NCBI GenBank assembly: GCA_016218975.1
Contig: JACRCO010000069.1
Location: 48,915-112,914 of the forward strand
Length of the DNA stretch: 64,000 nt
Source: Deltaproteobacteria bacterium
GTDB lineage: Bacteria > Desulfobacterota > Deferrimicrobia > Deferrimicrobiales > Deferrimicrobiaceae
Reading direction: 5' to 3'
The notes below the pieces were generated by a model, which was given only the letters and a program-made list of their open reading frames with translations, ran no database searches and was not told the origin of the DNA. Below are positions 33,970-42,696 of the stretch, piece after piece. Made by a program: the position numbers and the translations under genes. How positions within the stretch are numbered: position 1 is the first letter of the stretch; the number at the start of each line of letters is the position of its first letter.

Positions 33970-34446
33970 ATGTCTATCTTACAAGATAATCGTTTCCGGG
34001 GGAAACTTGCCTGGCGTGCCGCTGCCTCCGGGCTGGGGCTCGGTTATCTGCCCCTCTGCCCCGGCACCTTCGGATCGCTGCTGGCCCTTCCGCTTTGGTA
34101 TGTCGGCTGCGGATCCTGGGAGGCGCACATCGGGATTCTCGCGGCCGTGCTGCTGCTTTCATTTCCGGCTGCCGCCGTGGAGATAAGGGAAACGGGCAGC
34201 AAGGATCCGCCTTCCGTAGTGATCGACGAAGTCGCGGGTATGCTGCTGGCGGCCACGGGAATTCCCTGGGGGTGGAAGCCGGCGATTCTCCTGTTCCTGC
34301 TCTTCCGGTTCTTCGATATCGTGAAGTTCGGGCCCGCCGCGTGGGCGAACGCGCGGGAAGGAGCGGCTTACGTAGTGGCCGACGATCTTGCGGCCGGGGT
34401 ATATGCGCATATCGCATATCGGGGGATCGCGTGGCTGACAGGCTGA
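33970..34446 (+). CDS. pgpA: Phosphatidylglycerophosphatase A
   Basis: PgpA dephosphorylates phosphatidylglycerol phosphate in the inner membrane, the last step of phosphatidylglycerol synthesis. The 158-residue protein shows GLGYLPLCPGTFGSL, DPPSVVIDEVAGMLLA, and LFRFFDIVKFGP, the three family signatures, plus several membrane helices. The usual ID of the third motif is followed by VKFG rather than KP-P. The ATG at 33970 lacks a ribosome binding site. The first codons contain TATCTT-AC-AAGATA and GTTTCC-GGG-GGAAAC dyads that could affect initiation. Confidence 0.88.
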   Translation: MSILQDNRFRGKLAWRAAASGLGLGYLPLCPGTFGSLLALPLWYVGCGSWEAHIGILAAVLLLSFPAAAVEIRETGSKDPPSVVIDEVAGMLLAATGIPWGWKPAILLFLLFRFFDIVKFGPAAWANAREGAAYVVADDLAAGVYAHIAYRGIAWLTG

Positions 34447-34937
34447 CAAGGATGCTGGCGAAACGGGTTGGAGAGGCGCTTGGGCGGCCCGGATACACTC
34501 TGGCTGCCGCCGAATCCTGCACCGGGGGCTTGTTTTCCGCCGCGGTCACGGACATCCCCGGGAGCTCAGCCTATTTTCCGGGAGGATTCGTCGCGTACTC
34601 CAACGCTTCCAAAACAAGGGACCTGGGAGTGTCGAAATCGCTGATCGAATCGGCGGGAGCCGTCAGCGAGAACGTGGCCCTGGCCATGGCGGAAGGCGTG
34701 AAACGGCGGTTTCGTTCGGCAGTCGCCGTGGGGATCACGGGGATCGCGGGGCCCGGGGGCGGGACGCCGGAGAAGCCTGTCGGAACCGTGTGCCTCGGCA
34801 TTTCCGCGGGGAAGGTCCGACGGTCGTACCGCCGGAGGTTTTCCGGGGGCCGTCAAACGGTCCGGCGGAAAACCGTTGCATGGGCGTTCGAAGAACTACT
34901 GGCCGTCCTGCAGGAGATCCGGGAAGGGGGAAAATGA
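34431..34937 (+). CDS. pncC: Nicotinamide-nucleotide amidohydrolase (CinA C-terminal type)
   Basis: PncC deamidates nicotinamide mononucleotide to the acid form in NAD salvage. The 168-residue protein has TLAAAESCTGGLFSAAVTD, GGFVAYSNASKTRDLGV, SENVALAMAEGV and VGITGIAGPGGGTPEKPVGT. The GTG at 34431, preceded by GGGGGA, gives a 17-residue lead-in of the same length as E. coli YgaD before VGEAL. The ATG at 34452 lacks a spaced binding site. It is a stand-alone C-terminal domain, not the full CinA fusion. It overlaps pgpA by 16 bases and thpR by ATGA, upstream of recA. The cinA-recA neighbourhood is common in bacteria. Confidence 0.92.
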   Translation: MADRLTRMLAKRVGEALGRPGYTLAAAESCTGGLFSAAVTDIPGSSAYFPGGFVAYSNASKTRDLGVSKSLIESAGAVSENVALAMAEGVKRRFRSAVAVGITGIAGPGGGTPEKPVGTVCLGISAGKVRRSYRRRFSGGRQTVRRKTVAWAFEELLAVLQEIREGGK

Positions 34938-35491
34938 GGGTCTTCATCGGAATCGGGCTTCCTCAAAATTGCCGCCGTGCGATCGCGGAGGCGATTTCAC
35001 CCTTACGCGGGAAGCGAACGCCGATCTCATGGACGCAGGAGGATAACCTTCATGTTACGCTGAAATTCCTCGGAGAAACACCCCCGGAGCGTATCGAGGA
35101 TATCGGTTTGCTTCTCGACGGGGCGGCGGCCGGAATCCCTCCGTTCGAACTGGCGGTCGAGGAAGCGGGAGGGTTTCCCGGCCTTCGAACGCCGCGCGTG
35201 CTATGGGTCGGAATCCGGGAACCGCTTGAATTGGTCGGTAAGTTGCATGAGAATATTGAAAATGCGCTTTCCGCCGCGGGTTTTCCGCGCGAGGAAAGGC
35301 GGTTCCACCCGCACGTTACGGTCGGCCGCGCCCGGGACCGGCTCCCCGAGGGTTGGGGAGAGCAATACGCGAAAGCCCTGTCCGGAAAACGGTTCGGCGT
35401 CGTCGGCGTGAATTCGTTCCAGTTGTACGAGAGCCGGCTTTCCCCAGGAGGAGCGGTATACCGCGTCCTGCGCGATGTGCCGTTGTCTTAA
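34934..35491 (+). CDS. thpR: RNA 2',3'-cyclic phosphodiesterase (LigT/ThpR)
   Basis: Two-histidine (2H) phosphoesterase that opens 2',3'-cyclic phosphates on RNA ends. The 185-residue protein opens [19 protein letters not shown] and carries both HxTx motifs, [11 protein letters not shown] and [11 protein letters not shown]. The ATG overlaps the pncC stop as ATGA and has GGGAAGGGGG upstream. The pncC-thpR-recA order is frequent in diverse bacteria and suggests coupled expression with recombination and repair genes. Confidence 0.93.
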   Translation: MRVFIGIGLPQNCRRAIAEAISPLRGKRTPISWTQEDNLHVTLKFLGETPPERIEDIGLLLDGAAAGIPPFELAVEEAGGFPGLRTPRVLWVGIREPLELVGKLHENIENALSAAGFPREERRFHPHVTVGRARDRLPEGWGEQYAKALSGKRFGVVGVNSFQLYESRLSPGGAVYRVLRDVPLS

Positions 35492-35527
35492 GCGACCTGC
35501 GAGCAAGGGATGAGAGGAGAAAAAGAA

Positions 35528-36559
35528 ATGAGCCAGGATGCAAACCGCAGGAAGGCGCTCGACATGGCGCTTTCGGCGATCGAGAAGAATTACGGGAAGG
35601 GCGCGATCATGAGGCTCGGGGCCGACATCCCGGCGAAGGATATCCCCATTATTCCGACGGGGGCGCTCTCCCTCGATGTGGCGCTGGGAATCGGCGGCAT
35701 CCCGCGTGGAAGGGTCACCGAGATCTTCGGGCCGGAGTCATCCGGGAAGACCACGCTCGCGCTGCACATCGTCGCCGAAGCCCAGAGGCAGGGGGGGATC
35801 GCCGGATTCATCGATGCAGAGCATGCGCTGGATCTGTCGTATGCGAGGAAGCTGGGGCTGAACACCGAGGACCTGCTTATCTCGCAGCCGGACACGGGAG
35901 AGCAGGCGCTCGAAATCGCCGAGATGCTGGTGCGCAGCGGGGCGCTCGACGTCCTGGTGGTCGATTCCGTTGCGGCGCTGGTGCCCAAGGCCGAGATCGA
36001 AGGGGAGATGGGGGACGCGCACATGGGGCTGCAGGCGCGCCTCATGTCCCAGGCGCTCCGCAAGCTCACCGCGACGATCAGCAAGTCGCAGACGGCAGTC
36101 ATCTTCATCAACCAGATCCGGATGAAGATCGGAGTGATGTTCGGCAACCCCGAGACGACGACCGGTGGTAACGCGCTGAAGTTCTACTCTTCCGTCCGGA
36201 TGGACATCCGGCGCTTGACGCAGATAAAGAAGGACGACGAGGTCACGGGGAGCCGCACCCGCGTGAAGGTGGTGAAGAACAAGCTGGCGCCGCCGTTCAG
36301 GGAGGCCGAATTCGACATCCTGTACGGGGAAGGGATCTCGAAGGAAGGGGACCTGCTGGACGTCGGGACCGAGCTGGGCCTTGTCGAGAAGAGCGGGGCC
36401 TGGTATTCCCTCGACGGGGAGAGGATCGGGCAGGGTAGGGAGAACGCCAGGGGTTTTCTCAAGGAGCACCGGGAAGTCGCCATCGAACTGCGGAAGAAGA
36501 TCCTGGCGCACTACGGCATAGGGGAAGCCGGCCGCGCCGGGCAGGAAGGAGCGAAATAG
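35528..36559 (+). CDS. recA: Recombinase RecA
   Basis: RecA forms filaments on single-stranded DNA, drives strand exchange and triggers LexA-type self-cleavage. The 343-residue protein starts [20 protein letters not shown] after GAGAGGAG; an ATG six codons earlier is less likely. Walker A GPESSGKT lies at about 68-75, followed by [34 protein letters not shown], the loop L1 region and the [19 protein letters not shown] (L2) segment. No intein is present. No obvious SOS box was recognised upstream, and no lexA gene is in the window. Confidence 0.98.
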   Translation: MSQDANRRKALDMALSAIEKNYGKGAIMRLGADIPAKDIPIIPTGALSLDVALGIGGIPRGRVTEIFGPESSGKTTLALHIVAEAQRQGGIAGFIDAEHALDLSYARKLGLNTEDLLISQPDTGEQALEIAEMLVRSGALDVLVVDSVAALVPKAEIEGEMGDAHMGLQARLMSQALRKLTATISKSQTAVIFINQIRMKIGVMFGNPETTTGGNALKFYSSVRMDIRRLTQIKKDDEVTGSRTRVKVVKNKLAPPFREAEFDILYGEGISKEGDLLDVGTELGLVEKSGAWYSLDGERIGQGRENARGFLKEHREVAIELRKKILAHYGIGEAGRAGQEGAK

Positions 36560-38080
36560 TTGGAGCTTACGGAGATCCTCAAGGCCGCGCTGCACCACGG
36601 GGCCTCCGATGTCCATCTGAAGGCCGGGCTGCTCCCGGTCCTGCGGATAAACGGCAGGCTCGTGCCGCTGAAGGTGGAGGAATCCCTCCGGCCGGAGGAC
36701 CTTGTCGCCATGAGCGCCTTGATTCTCGGAGAGGAACAGCAGCGGCGGTTCGAACGGACCCACGAGATGGACTGCGCCTACAGCGTATCCGGACTGGGAC
36801 GTTTCCGCGTCAATATTTTCATCCAGCGCGGAACGATCGGTATGGTGTTCCGCGTCGTCCCCGTCGGGGTCCAGTCCTTCGAGGAGCTGCACCTCCCGAA
36901 GGTGCTGGAGAAGGTCGCGCTGGAGAACAGGGGGCTTATCCTCTGCACCGGGACGACGGGCTGCGGGAAGTCTACGACGCTGGCCGCCATCATCGAGCAC
37001 ATCAACTCCCACCGGAGCTGCCACGTCATCACGATCGAGGATCCAATAGAGTTCCTGTTGCGCGACCGGAAGAGCATCATCAACCAGCGGGAGCTGGGTG
37101 TGGACACGGTGTCGTTTTCCGCAGCGCTCCGCAGCGCCCTGCGGCAGGACCCCGACGTGATCCTTGTGGGCGAGATGCGCGACCTCGAGACGATGGAGAC
37201 GGCCATAATGGCAGCCGAGACGGGCCACCTCGTCCTTTCGACGCTGCACACGCTCGACGCCGCAGAGACGATCAACCGTATCGTCGGCTCGTTTCCTCCC
37301 TACCAGCAGAAGCAGGTAAGGAACCAGCTCGCCGTGATCCTGCGCGCGGTCATCTCCCAGCGGCTGGTTCCGCGCGCCGACGGAAAGGGGCGTGTCCCCG
37401 CCATCGAAGCCATGATAAACACCGCTCGCGTCCGGGAGTACATCGAGGACAAGGACAAGACGAGGAAGATACGGGAGGCGATCCTGCAGGGCTATGTAAG
37501 TTACGGGATGCAGACATTCGACCAGTCCCTCATGTCATTGTACAAGGACGGGTTGATCACGCTCGATGAAGCGCTGCGGCAGGCCTCGAACCCCGACGAC
37601 TTCGCGCTCCGCGTCCGCGGCATCTCCTCGACTTCGGATCTGAGCTGGGAGGATTTTGACAAGTCCCCGCCTCAGCCGAACAAGCCGGAGCCGCAGCGCG
37701 CCGGGGGCGGCCCCGTCCCCCGGCGGCGCCATGGATGCGGCCATGCGGATGCTCGCCCGGCGGGCCTTGAGCGAGGAGGAGATCCGCGGCAAGCTGGAGA
37801 AGAAGGGGTATCCCGGGGGCGAGGCGGAAAGCGTTGTAGCACGATTGCGGGAGCTCGGCCTGGCGGACGACTCGGGGCTTTGCGGGCGGTTGGCGGCCCA
37901 ATACCGGGAGACTCGAGGCTACGGTCCGGCGAAGATCGCATGGACATTGAAGAGGCGGGGTTTCCCGCGGGACCTGGTCGAAGAGACCGTGCGCCGGAGT
38001 TTCCCGGGGGAAGACGAGCTGGAGGCTGCAGCCGCCGCCCTGCGGAAGAAGTTCCGCGGCGTGCCGCCCCCGGGCCGTGA
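36560..38080 (+). CDS. pilT: Type IV pilus retraction ATPase PilT (C-terminal frame extended)
   Basis: PilT powers pilus retraction as a hexameric ATPase at the inner membrane. The N-terminal PAS-like domain opens MELTEILKAALHHGASDVHLK. Walker A is CTGTTGCGKSTTLAA, the Asp box is [16 protein letters not shown], and Walker B is DPDVILVGEMRDLETME, followed by TGHLVLSTLHTLDAAETI. Start is TTG at 36560, right after the recA stop, with GGAAGGAG upstream. The family would end near the segment ISSTSDLSWEDFD (about residue 370), but the frame stays open to 506 residues. The last 115-120 codons read recX DNA in another frame, so the mature C-terminus is doubtful. Confidence 0.9.
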   Translation: MELTEILKAALHHGASDVHLKAGLLPVLRINGRLVPLKVEESLRPEDLVAMSALILGEEQQRRFERTHEMDCAYSVSGLGRFRVNIFIQRGTIGMVFRVVPVGVQSFEELHLPKVLEKVALENRGLILCTGTTGCGKSTTLAAIIEHINSHRSCHVITIEDPIEFLLRDRKSIINQRELGVDTVSFSAALRSALRQDPDVILVGEMRDLETMETAIMAAETGHLVLSTLHTLDAAETINRIVGSFPPYQQKQVRNQLAVILRAVISQRLVPRADGKGRVPAIEAMINTARVREYIEDKDKTRKIREAILQGYVSYGMQTFDQSLMSLYKDGLITLDEALRQASNPDDFALRVRGISSTSDLSWEDFDKSPPQPNKPEPQRAGGGPVPRRRHGCGHADARPAGLERGGDPRQAGEEGVSRGRGGKRCSTIAGARPGGRLGALRAVGGPIPGDSRLRSGEDRMDIEEAGFPAGPGRRDRAPEFPGGRRAGGCSRRPAEEVPRRAAPGP

Positions 38081-38189
38081 AGGGGCCGTCCGGGCGTACC
38101 GCTTCCTCGCAGGACGCGGGTTTTCCCCCGGCGTCTGCCGGATGGCGGCGGGGAGATGGATGAAAGATTTCCTGGAAGGAGAGGACTAA
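37731..38189 (+). CDS. recX: Regulatory protein RecX
   Basis: RecX binds RecA filaments and dampens their activity. The 152-residue protein begins MDAAMRMLARRALSEEEIRGKL and shows the tandem three-helix RecX repeats: KKGYPGGEAESVVARLRELG, LAAQYRETRGYGPAKIAWTLKRRGF and LAGRGFSPGVCRMA. The ATG at 37731 has no clear ribosome binding site and lies inside the extended PilT frame, overlapping it by 350 bases. In most bacteria recX follows recA directly; here pilT is inserted between them. It is 4 bases upstream of alaS, as in other genomes with recX-alaS linkage. Confidence 0.88.
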   Translation: MDAAMRMLARRALSEEEIRGKLEKKGYPGGEAESVVARLRELGLADDSGLCGRLAAQYRETRGYGPAKIAWTLKRRGFPRDLVEETVRRSFPGEDELEAAAAALRKKFRGVPPPGREGAVRAYRFLAGRGFSPGVCRMAAGRWMKDFLEGED

Positions 38190-38193
38190 ACCT

Positions 38194-40827
38194 GTGACGA
38201 CCGGAGCCGATCTTCGCGCCGCATTCCTTTCCTATTTCGAGCGGAACGGACACAGGGTCCTTCCCGGGTCCTCGCTGGTCCCGGGGAACGATCCCACCCT
38301 GCTGTTCACGAACGCCGGGATGGTGCAGTTCAAGGACAACTTCCTCGGGATGGGCCCCCCCGACCTGAAACGGGCCGCCACGTCCCAGCGCTGCCTGCGC
38401 GTCAGCGGGAAGCACAACGACCTCGAGAACGTCGGCTACACGGCGCGCCACCATACGCTTTTCGAAATGCTGGGGAACTTCTCCTTCGGGGACTACTTCA
38501 AGACCGACGCCATCTTCTTCGGATGGGATTTCCTTACACGCGAGGCGGGGCTCGACGGAACGCGGATGACGGTTTCCGTCTTCCGGGAGGACGACGAGGC
38601 GTACGACATCTGGCACGGGAAAATGGGGATCCCGGCGTCACGGATCGTACGGTTCGACGAAAAGGACAATTTCTGGGCGATGGGACCGACGGGGCCGTGC
38701 GGCCCGTGCTCCGAAATAATCTACGATCAGGGCGAGGGGATCGGCTGCGGCCGCCCCTCCTGCGCGGTGGGCTGCGACTGCGACCGGTTCCTCGAGATCT
38801 GGAACCTCGTGTTCATGCAGTTCAACCAGGACGAGAACGGTACGAAGACGCCGCTGCCGAAGCCGAGCATCGACACGGGTATGGGTCTTGAACGGCTGGC
38901 TGCGGTGTCTCAGGGGGTGAAAAGCAATTACGACACCGACCTGTTCCGGCCGATTCTTGCCGAAATCTCCGCCTTAAGCGAGGTTCCTCCCGGTAAATCG
39001 AGGGAGACCGACGCCGCGATGCGCGTGATAGCCGACCATGCCCGGGCGACGGCGTTTCTCATCGCGGACGGCATACTGCCTTCCAACGAAGGGCGCGGCT
39101 ACGTGCTTCGCAGGATCATGCGGCGAGCGCTGCGGCACGGCAAGAAACTCGGGTTCGACGGGCCATTCCTCCATCGCGTGGCCGCCTCCGTGGTGAAGGA
39201 GTTTTCGCAGGCGTATCCCGAGCTGGGAAAGAGCGCCTCGTTCATCGATACCGTATCGCTGAACGAGGAGAAGCGGTTCCTGGAGACGCTCGACGCGGGG
39301 CTCCGGATGGTGGAGGAGGAGTTCGCGCGCATCGGGAAGGCGGGACGCGCCGTCTTCGCGGGAAGTGTAGCGTTCAAGTTGTACGACACCTACGGTTTTC
39401 CCGCGGACCTGACGGCTGACCTCTGCCGGGAGCGGGGCGTCACGCTCGACACTGAAGGGTTCGAAACGGAGATGGAGAAGCAGCGGGCCCAGTCCCGGAC
39501 TTCATGGAAGGGTGGAGAGGCCGCCGCGTCGGATGCCGCCGCGTCGTACCTCGCGGGGACGGGGAACAGAGTGGAGTTCGTCGGATACGAACGCCTGGAG
39601 GCCGCCGCGAAAGTTACGGCCCTGTTCCGCGGAGGAGAGCGGGTCGCCAAGGCCATGGCCGGGGAGGAGATCGACCTGGTGACCGATGTGACGCCCTTCT
39701 ACGGAGAATCGGGAGGGCAGGCCGGGGATGTAGGCATCGGGGCTGGAAGGGGGTTCCGCCTGCAGGTAACTTCGACCCGCAAGCCCGCCGCCGACATCGT
39801 CGTCCACCGCGCGAAGGTGACTGAGGGGACGGTCGGCGAGGGAGTGGCCGTGGACCTCGAGGTCGAGGCGGGGAGCCGCAGGCAAACGCAGTCGAACCAC
39901 ACGGCGACGCACCTGCTGCAGGCGGGGCTCCGCAAGGTGCTGGGCTCGCACATCCGGCAGGCCGGCTCTTACGTGGGTCCCGACAAGCTCCGGTTCGACT
40001 TCACCCATTTCGAGGCGGTTTCCGCGGAAGCGCTGGGCAAGGTGGAGGAGTTCGTCAACGAGGCCGTCTTCGCCGCCACGCCGGTCCGTTGGGATTACCT
40101 GCCGTACGACCAGGCGATCGCCGCCGGCGCCATGGCCTTCTTCGGCGAAAAGTACGGCGATACCGTGCGGATGGTGAGCGTGCCGGGAGTGAGCCGCGAG
40201 CTGTGCGGGGGAACCCACGTCGGGAACACCGCGGAGATCGGGCTCTTCCGCGTAGTATCCGAAGGCGCCCTCGCCGCGGGCGTGCGCCGCATCGAGGCGG
40301 TCACCGGAATGGAGGCGCTGCGCTCTCTGAGGGAGGAGGCGGAGCTACTTCACGTGATCGCGAGGGACCTCAAGGTTTCCGCCGCGGACACGCCGGAGCG
40401 CGTGCGCAAGCTCTTCGCGCAGATAAAGACGCTCGAGAAGGAGTTGCAGGAATCGCGGCGCAGGGCCTCCAGGGACCTCGTCGGAGAGGTCATGGGCAAG
40501 GCGACGCAGGCGGGCGGCGTGACCGTCCTCGCCGCGGAGGTCGAGCCCATGGACGCCGCCTCGCTGCGTGAGCTGGCCGACCGCGTGAAGGCGAAGATGA
40601 AAAGCGGGATCCTGCTCCTGGGCAGCGTGCAGGAGGGCAGGTGCCATCTCATAGCGGGGGTGACCGCGGACCTGACCGCTACATATTCCGCGAACGACAT
40701 CGTCAAGAAGGCGGCGGCATTCGTCGGCGGCGGAGGGGGCGGTCGCAAGGATATGGCGCAGGCCGGCGGGGCGAAAACCGGCGGGCTCCCGGAGGCGCTC
40801 TCGACGCTCGCGGCCTGGGTCAAATAA
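38194..40827 (+). CDS. alaS: Alanine--tRNA ligase
   Basis: AlaRS charges tRNA-Ala and edits mischarged Ser/Gly. The 877-residue protein starts at GTG after GGAAGGAGAGG. The class II catalytic core has SLVPGNDPTLLFTNAGMVQF, TARHHTLFEMLGNFSFGDYF and IDTGMGLERLAAV. The editing domain carries the zinc/active-site HTATH in QSNHTATHLLQ and the SRELCGGTHVGNTAEIG motif. The C-terminal C-Ala domain ends with GGGGGGRKDMAQAGG. All regions are intact. It lies 4 bases after recX. Confidence 0.97.
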   Translation: MTTGADLRAAFLSYFERNGHRVLPGSSLVPGNDPTLLFTNAGMVQFKDNFLGMGPPDLKRAATSQRCLRVSGKHNDLENVGYTARHHTLFEMLGNFSFGDYFKTDAIFFGWDFLTREAGLDGTRMTVSVFREDDEAYDIWHGKMGIPASRIVRFDEKDNFWAMGPTGPCGPCSEIIYDQGEGIGCGRPSCAVGCDCDRFLEIWNLVFMQFNQDENGTKTPLPKPSIDTGMGLERLAAVSQGVKSNYDTDLFRPILAEISALSEVPPGKSRETDAAMRVIADHARATAFLIADGILPSNEGRGYVLRRIMRRALRHGKKLGFDGPFLHRVAASVVKEFSQAYPELGKSASFIDTVSLNEEKRFLETLDAGLRMVEEEFARIGKAGRAVFAGSVAFKLYDTYGFPADLTADLCRERGVTLDTEGFETEMEKQRAQSRTSWKGGEAAASDAAASYLAGTGNRVEFVGYERLEAAAKVTALFRGGERVAKAMAGEEIDLVTDVTPFYGESGGQAGDVGIGAGRGFRLQVTSTRKPAADIVVHRAKVTEGTVGEGVAVDLEVEAGSRRQTQSNHTATHLLQAGLRKVLGSHIRQAGSYVGPDKLRFDFTHFEAVSAEALGKVEEFVNEAVFAATPVRWDYLPYDQAIAAGAMAFFGEKYGDTVRMVSVPGVSRELCGGTHVGNTAEIGLFRVVSEGALAAGVRRIEAVTGMEALRSLREEAELLHVIARDLKVSAADTPERVRKLFAQIKTLEKELQESRRRASRDLVGEVMGKATQAGGVTVLAAEVEPMDAASLRELADRVKAKMKSGILLLGSVQEGRCHLIAGVTADLTATYSANDIVKKAAAFVGGGGGGRKDMAQAGGAKTGGLPEALSTLAAWVK

Positions 40828-41136
40828 CCCCGCGCTGCTTGCCGGGTTCGATACGCCCAACAGGATATCGAATGATGCAGGGGCCCCGCCGGAGTCGGAC
40901 GCCTCCCCGCGCGTACGCTTGGCGGACGTCCCTGTCCGCCTGCGCTGCGGCTGGCTCCTCGTTCTCGCCCTCCCTGGCTTCACTCGGAGCGCACGCTCGC
41001 GCGGTGAGGCATCCGATCTCCGGCGTCCCTGAATAACAGTGCACTCCGTTTCTGCGGCGGCACCCGCAGTCGTTATTCAGCAGGTTGCATTACGGAAATA
41101 TTGTTGGAGTGCAGCAGGATATTTTTCTGGGGGTCC
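40828..41136 (+). repeat. Intergenic hairpin-rich repeat element downstream of alaS
   Basis: This 309-base space has no gene but strong dyad symmetry. An imperfect inverted repeat of 19-20 bases spans 40887-40905 and 41006-41025 (one substitution, one indel). It encloses GGCGGAC-GTCCCT-GTCCGCC (40921-40940) and a GAGCG/CGCTC hairpin near 40986. The palindrome GGGGCCCC (40880-40887) touches the left arm. Inside, GCCCTCCCTGGCT (40967-40979) is shared exactly with 50908-50920. The architecture matches the element at 50783-50958, so these are probably members of one family. Confidence 0.6.
41029..41113. other. Nested inverted repeats between alaS and the TPR gene
   Basis: CTGAATAAC (41029-41037) and GTTATTCAG (41072-41080) form a perfect 9-bp outer stem. 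CTGCGG (41052-41057) and CCGCAG (41064-41069) form an inner stem. In addition TGCACTCC (41040-41047) pairs with GGAGTGCA (41106-41113), which would compete with or cross the first stem. This may be a bidirectional transcription terminator for two converging genes or a regulatory structure; no clear T tract follows. Confidence 0.55.
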
Positions 41137-41853
41137 TTAGGGAGCGGCGATTTCGCGGTCGAGGGTGTTGAGGTATAGCTGGACGAGTTTATTCGTCGGG
41201 TCCTTGTAAATGGCCTCTTCCCACGCCTGGCGGGCCTCGGTCTTCTTCCCCGTGAGGTATAGCAGTATGCCCTTCTGGATCATCGCCTGGATGCTGCCGG
41301 GGTGGGCGGCGAGGACCCTCCGCACTTCCTCAAGTCCGTCCGCCGGACGCCCCGCCTCACGCAGCGCCACCGCCATACGTATGCGCAGGTCGGGATATTC
41401 GGGGGCGACGGTGAGGGCCTGCCGGTATTCCCTGATGGCGTCATCGTACTGCTTGAGCGCGAGGTAGAGCTGGCCCAGCTCGGCGTGGAGATTGGCGATC
41501 TTCCCCCGGAACATGTTCCCTTTCGCCGAATCTCCGGACCGCGCGGTAGATGCGCTTGCCCGATGGTAGACGATCCTGGCTTCTTCATATCGCCCCATGT
41601 CGTTCAGCGAAATGGAGAGCGAGAGAAGGGCCTCGGTGTAATCCGGGTTGAGTTCGATCGCCTTCTCGAAATGCTCGACGCCCTGGTGCAGCTTCCCCCA
41701 CTGGTGGTAGATAAGGCCGAGTATATAGTGGATGTCCGCGTAATTCGCCCCGCCCTCTATCGCTTCGCGTAGCAGCTTCTCGGCGCGGGAGAAATCCTTC
41801 TCCTCGTAGGCGCGCTTTCCGATGGTCGTCAGCGTCGCAAGGTCGCGGCTCAC
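41137..41853 (-). CDS. TPR-repeat protein
   Basis: A 238-residue cytoplasmic protein made mostly of TPR units: ADIHYILGLIYHQWGKLHQG, VEHFEKAIELNPDYTEAL, LAELGQLYLALKQYDDAI and YRQALTVAPEYPDLRIRM-type modules. There is no signal peptide. Its ATG overlaps the stop of the BamD-like gene (ATGA), so the two are translated together. The role is unknown; likely an adaptor linked to the adjacent lipoprotein. Confidence 0.8.
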   Translation of the reverse strand: MSRDLATLTTIGKRAYEEKDFSRAEKLLREAIEGGANYADIHYILGLIYHQWGKLHQGVEHFEKAIELNPDYTEALLSLSISLNDMGRYEEARIVYHRASASTARSGDSAKGNMFRGKIANLHAELGQLYLALKQYDDAIREYRQALTVAPEYPDLRIRMAVALREAGRPADGLEEVRRVLAAHPGSIQAMIQKGILLYLTGKKTEARQAWEEAIYKDPTNKLVQLYLNTLDREIAAP

Positions 41854-42578
41854 GGCTTCTTCTTCCCCCGGGAGGGGAACTTCTCCTCCAAGGTCTTCCG
41901 GAGTTGCGCCGCCTCCTCCTTTTTCCCCTGTTTCTCCAGGGACTCGGCAAGAGAGGACAAAATGAACGGCGCTGCGGCGGTCTCCGGGTACTCGGAAAGG
42001 GCTCGCCGCGCGCGCACTTCCGCGCTTTCGTATTTCTTTCGGCTAAGGTAGTGGTCCACAATGCGCAATTCGTGCACGGCCAGCCGGTTCCTGAGCTCGA
42101 TGATCCGGGCGGCGGCTTTTGCCGCGTAGGGTCCCGACGGGCTCTTCTCCCTGGACAGCGTCAGGGACTTGACCGCTTCCCCCGTCTTGCTCTGGTCCCT
42201 GCCGGGATCCGGGGCCTGCCGCGCCAGGAGCTCCCCCTTTCTGTACAACGCATAGGCGACGTTGTCGCTTGCGGGGTAAAGACGCAGGAAATCGTCGAAC
42301 GCGACCTCCGCTTCGAGGTCGTCCTTGTTTTCCATCCTGGAGTCGGCAAGTCCGATCTGGGCTTTCGCCGCCAGCGGGGAGTTGGGGAACCGGTCCAGGA
42401 GTACCTGGTAGGCTTCGACGGCGTCCTTGTATTTTTTCGCCGCCTGTTTCTGGTGTCCACGTGCGTAAAGGTCCTGCGCGGTGAGTCCCGTTTGCCTGGC
42501 GAGCTTTTCGGAGCATGCGGGAATGAGAAAAATCAGCGAAAGTAACCCGAGGACGGGAAAGACACGCATCCTGAACAT
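41850..42578 (-). CDS. BamD/YfiO-like outer-membrane assembly lipoprotein
   Basis: BamD-type lipoproteins carry TPRs and take part in beta-barrel assembly at the outer membrane. The 242-residue protein has a lipoprotein signal (MRVFPVLGLLSLIFLIPAC) and then AAKKYKDAVEAYQVLLDRFP, KAQIGLADSRMENKDDLEAE and DFLRLYPASDNVAYALYRKG, matching the BamD pattern. The ATG at 42578 is used, but the third codon downstream is also ATG (42569) and gives a cleaner signal; neither has a strong binding site. It might instead be an additional BamD/CpoB-like paralogue. Confidence 0.8.
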   Translation of the reverse strand: MFRMRVFPVLGLLSLIFLIPACSEKLARQTGLTAQDLYARGHQKQAAKKYKDAVEAYQVLLDRFPNSPLAAKAQIGLADSRMENKDDLEAEVAFDDFLRLYPASDNVAYALYRKGELLARQAPDPGRDQSKTGEAVKSLTLSREKSPSGPYAAKAAARIIELRNRLAVHELRIVDHYLSRKKYESAEVRARRALSEYPETAAAPFILSSLAESLEKQGKKEEAAQLRKTLEEKFPSRGKKKP

Positions 42579-42696
42579 GGGGGGAAACGGTAGTATAGCC
42601 AGCGGAAATTGTCAATGTTACCCTGCTTCGGGGGGACGCTCCTCGCGATATAAGGCGCTAAGATCAGGAATGTCCCCCGGACAGGAGGTTTCTTTC

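Noticed and set aside
35738..37249. 503-residue open frame antisense to recA and pilT
   Set aside because: Shadow of two well-supported genes; it begins and ends inside them and has no start signal.
40838..40856. GGTTCGATAC segment resembling a tRNA T-loop
   Set aside because: The flanking bases do not pair as a T-stem, and no acceptor, D or anticodon arms can be drawn.
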